Assembly (NCBI GenBank): GCA_002315235.1
Contig: DCGK01000043.1
Location: 1-8,242, forward strand
Direction of reading: 5' to 3'
DNA from: Ruminococcus sp. UBA1780
GTDB lineage: Bacteria > Bacillota > Clostridia > Oscillospirales > Ruminococcaceae
Length of the DNA: 8,242 nt
Within the stretch, counting starts at the first letter, position 1. Each line of letters opens with the position of its first letter. Made by a program: the position numbers and the translations under genes. Positions 6,377-8,242 of the stretch are shown here, piece by piece. The notes beneath the pieces were generated by a model. The model did no database searches, was not told the origin of the DNA, and saw only the letters and a list, made by a program, of their open reading frames with translations.

Positions 6377-7507
6377 TTGAAAAATATACAGAAGAAAATT
6401 TCAGCAGGACTGTTTCTTGCATCACTGGTACTGCTTCCGTTTTTTACTATTGTTTCTAAGAAGGAAAGCTTCTCTCAGCTCGAAAACAGAAGTCTTCAGA
6501 AAACTCCTGAATTATCTGCTGACAGCTGGTTTGACGGGGATTTTATGGATGAGTTTGATGCCTTTGTATCCGATCATTTTGCTGGAAGAGTAAAGTGGAT
6601 TGAAACCAAGGTTCACGCGGAGCTTCTTACTGGTAAAAAAGAAATAAACGGAATCTATGTTTCAGACGGCAGGCTTATCGAGCATACCCCTGATCCTGAT
6701 TATTCTGCTGTTGAAAAATCAGTAAATGCAATAAACACGCTGGCATCGGAAACGGATACTCCGGTTTACGTAATGCTTGTTCCTACTTCGGCAGGCATTT
6801 ATACGGACAGCATCCCTAAAAATGCACCGCAGAATGATCAGCATGAAATTATCAGCGACATTTACGGACGCTTTGATTCATCCGTTTCGACCATAGATGT
6901 GTATGACATACTCAATGCATCAAAGGAAGACTACATCTATTACAGAACAGACCATCACTGGACTTCGCTTGGTGCCTACTATGCCTACAGCACTGCCATT
7001 CAGAAACTTGGATTTTCATCAGTTCCGTACAGCAGATACGATATAGAGCATGCGAGCAGTGAGTTTCTCGGAACATACTACTCAAAAACGCTTTATAACA
7101 AAATTCAGCCTGACATAATTGATATTTACACAAGCAAGGAAGGCAGCAGCGTTCTTTCCTGTACCGTTTCAAACGCTATAGAGGAAAAAAGCTACGACAG
7201 CATTTATTTCAGGGAGTTTCTTGATGTAAAGGACAAGTACAGTCTTTATCTTGGAATAAACCAGCCGTGCATTAAGATAAGAACAAATCTTCAGAGTGAT
7301 AAAAAGATTCTTATTTTCAAGGATTCGTATGCCAATTCATTTGTGCCGTTCCTCACACAGCACTACAATGAGATAACGGTTCTTGATATGAGATACATAA
7401 ATGATTTCCGCGACTATGCAGATCCGGATGAATATACACATGTGCTGTTCCTGTACAACAGCACAACCTTCAGTTCGGATGACAATATCAAAAAAATAGC
7501 GTATTAA
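6377..7507 (+). CDS. DHHW family protein, AlgX/AlgJ-like SGNH-type partner of the MBOAT acyltransferase
   Basis: This protein of 376 residues (TTG start) has a basic N-terminus (MKNIQKK) followed by a hydrophobic stretch, SAGLFLASLVLLPFFTIV, so it is probably anchored in the membrane with its body outside the cell. The segment SKKESFSQLENRSLQKTPELS...FDAFVSDHFAGR is typical of AlgJ/DHHW proteins. The name-giving DHHW motif is at residues 192-195 (bases 6950-6961), inside YYRTDHHWTSLGAYYAY. A Ser in IFKDSYANSFVPFL (S317, codon 7325-7327) is placed like the nucleophile of AlgX. By analogy the triad would be D192, H194 and S317. Such proteins accept or transfer acetyl groups to polysaccharide downstream of an MBOAT protein. 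The ending VLFLYNSTTFSSDDNIKKI is family-like, so the gene looks complete. The acceptor polymer is unknown, and acyltransferase versus esterase activity cannot be told apart here. Confidence 0.88.
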   Translation: MKNIQKKISAGLFLASLVLLPFFTIVSKKESFSQLENRSLQKTPELSADSWFDGDFMDEFDAFVSDHFAGRVKWIETKVHAELLTGKKEINGIYVSDGRLIEHTPDPDYSAVEKSVNAINTLASETDTPVYVMLVPTSAGIYTDSIPKNAPQNDQHEIISDIYGRFDSSVSTIDVYDILNASKEDYIYYRTDHHWTSLGAYYAYSTAIQKLGFSSVPYSRYDIEHASSEFLGTYYSKTLYNKIQPDIIDIYTSKEGSSVLSCTVSNAIEEKSYDSIYFREFLDVKDKYSLYLGINQPCIKIRTNLQSDKKILIFKDSYANSFVPFLTQHYNEITVLDMRYINDFRDYADPDEYTHVLFLYNSTTFSSDDNIKKIAY

Positions 7508-7530
7508 CAAAAAAATTCCTGATACAAAGC

Positions 7531-7584
7531 AAACAGCACATCAGAATTACGCAAAAGCGTAACTTCGATGTGCTGTTTTTGTTT
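7531..7584 (+). terminator. Intrinsic terminator ending the comEC-holA-DHHW gene run, possibly bidirectional
   Basis: Bases 7531-7542 (AAACAGCACATC) pair perfectly with 7567-7578 (GATGTGCTGTTT). Inside, GAA 7544-7546 pairs with TTC 7564-7566 and TTACGC 7547-7552 with GCGTAA 7557-7562, closed by an AAAA loop and with single-base bulges, giving about 21 base pairs. A T-rich tract (TTTTTGTTT) overlaps and follows the right arm on the + strand, 24 bases after the DHHW stop. Read on the - strand the arm is followed only by TTTGCTTTG, so it could also serve the converging pyrE, more weakly. Confidence 0.88.
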
Positions 7585-7645
7585 CCGGGGCAGTTTTCTG
7601 AAAGTCCCGCGGCTTCCTTAATGTACAGTGTCTGCGGTATTCGGA

Positions 7646-8242
7646 TCAGACACCGTATGTGTTTCTGTATTCAATCATTTTGTCAAGGTATTCCCAGCCT
7701 TCAATAACTCCGTCCTTAATAGCCTGGATGATATCGTTGATGGTAACAATTGAAAATACATTAATGCCGAACTCTTCCTTAACTTCCTGTACAGCTGAGA
7801 GTTCGCCCTTGCCCTTTTCCATTCTGTCAACGGAAATAACCATAGCAGCAATATCAACATCAGCAGCATTTTTGAGAACAGGGATTACCTGTCTGATAGC
7901 TGTGCCGGCTGTGATAACGTCTTCGATAATAACAACCTTTTCGCCGTCAGTAAGCTGTTTGCCTACGATAACGCCGCCTTCGCCGTGGTCCTTTGCTTCC
8001 TTGCGGTCAAAACAGTAGTTTACATCAAGACCGTACTTGTTGAAAAGAGCAACGCTGCAGCTTACAGCAAGCGGAATTCCCTTGTATGCAGGACCGAAAA
8101 GAGTGTCAGCTTCAATGCCGTTTTCCTTTATGCATTCTGCGTAGAATTCGCCGAGCTTTGCAAGCTGTTTACCTGTTTTGTAGTTTCCTGTGTTTACGAA
8201 GTACGGAGCCTTTCTTCCGCTCTTTAATGTGAAGTCACCGAA
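7646..8242 (-). CDS. pyrE: Orotate phosphoribosyltransferase (partial, N-terminus outside window)
   Basis: PyrE converts orotate and PRPP to orotidine 5'-monophosphate in de novo pyrimidine synthesis. The frame is open from the window edge: the first visible codons read FGDFTLKSGRKAPYFVNTG, which aligns with about residue 20 of the E. coli enzyme, so only around 20 residues are missing. The 198 visible residues contain LFGPAYKGIPLA (48-59), the flexible catalytic loop CFDRKEAKDHGEGG (77-90), and the PRPP site VVIIEDVITAGTA (103-115, bases 7898-7936), then ISVDRMEKGKGELSAVQEV and the ending EYRNTYGV. The RKEAKDHGEGG loop and the C-terminal half resemble the E. coli-type enzyme. The stop is TGA at 7646-7648. 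The gene converges on the + strand run and is not part of it. The first in-frame ATG visible (7843) is internal, not the start. Confidence 0.96.
   Translation of the reverse strand, partial: FGDFTLKSGRKAPYFVNTGNYKTGKQLAKLGEFYAECIKENGIEADTLFGPAYKGIPLAVSCSVALFNKYGLDVNYCFDRKEAKDHGEGGVIVGKQLTDGEKVVIIEDVITAGTAIRQVIPVLKNAADVDIAAMVISVDRMEKGKGELSAVQEVKEEFGINVFSIVTINDIIQAIKDGVIEGWEYLDKMIEYRNTYGV

Noticed and set aside
6090..6380. A 96-residue + strand frame spanning the MBOAT/DHHW junction
   Set aside because: It is an out-of-frame overlap with two well-supported genes and has no motif of its own.
7585..7645. GC-rich stretch with CCGGGG and CCCGCGG that might form a second pyrE terminator
   Set aside because: The arms pair only imperfectly, with mismatches every few bases, and no T run follows on the - strand. 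The hairpin at 7531-7584 is a better candidate.
7675..7869. A second - strand open frame overlapping pyrE
   Set aside because: It lies in a different frame from the real pyrE reading frame and is low-complexity leucine-rich shadow sequence.
7659..8018. A 119-residue + strand open frame rich in Ser, Thr and Ile
   Set aside because: It is the reverse-complement shadow of pyrE, whose catalytic loop and PRPP site are intact on the - strand.
1..8242. Mobile element, CRISPR array, tRNA or rRNA, or a wholly novel system
   Set aside because: No transposase or integrase, terminal repeats, spaced direct repeats or structural RNA signatures were seen, and every long reading frame is explained by a known family.

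Overview
The window looks like an ordinary chromosomal segment of a low-to-mid GC anaerobic Firmicute. Gene content, protein style (HinT-type HIT protein, Clostridia-type phosphoribosyltransferase, RNase M5, MBOAT plus DHHW pair) and strong Shine-Dalgarno sites fit a Ruminococcus-like member of the Oscillospiraceae/Ruminococcaceae. That placement is an inference from protein character, not from a marker gene search.

Layout, left to right on the + strand: the 3' end of alaS (1-290); a short intergenic stretch with a strong hairpin that lacks a clear T tract (about 300-351); then a tightly packed seven-gene run. The run is a histidine-triad nucleotide-binding protein (374-721), a purine-type phosphoribosyltransferase (725-1264), a ComEC/Rec2-type DNA uptake channel (1277-3286), DNA polymerase III subunit delta holA (3295-4347), ribonuclease M5 rnmV (about 4353-4958), an AlgI-like MBOAT O-acyltransferase (4958-6361) and a DHHW/AlgX-like extracytoplasmic protein (about 6377-7507). 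Gaps within the run are 15 bases or fewer or are overlaps (the MBOAT start overlaps the rnmV stop codon), so one long transcript is likely. It ends at a long hairpin with a T tract (7531-7584). Beyond that, on the - strand and converging, lies pyrE (7646 to the window end, lacking only its N-terminus).

Functionally the run mixes housekeeping (nucleotide salvage, clamp loader, 5S rRNA maturation), DNA uptake, and a two-gene surface polysaccharide O-acylation module: a membrane acyltransferase that moves acyl groups across the membrane and an anchored extracellular SGNH-like partner. The points most worth a second look are the C-terminus of ComEC, which resembles a shortened metallo-beta-lactamase domain with no metal-binding motif, and the MBOAT/DHHW pair. 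Two genes (rnmV and the DHHW gene) appear to start at TTG, judged from Shine-Dalgarno spacing. I found no mobile element, CRISPR array, tRNA, rRNA or clearly novel system.
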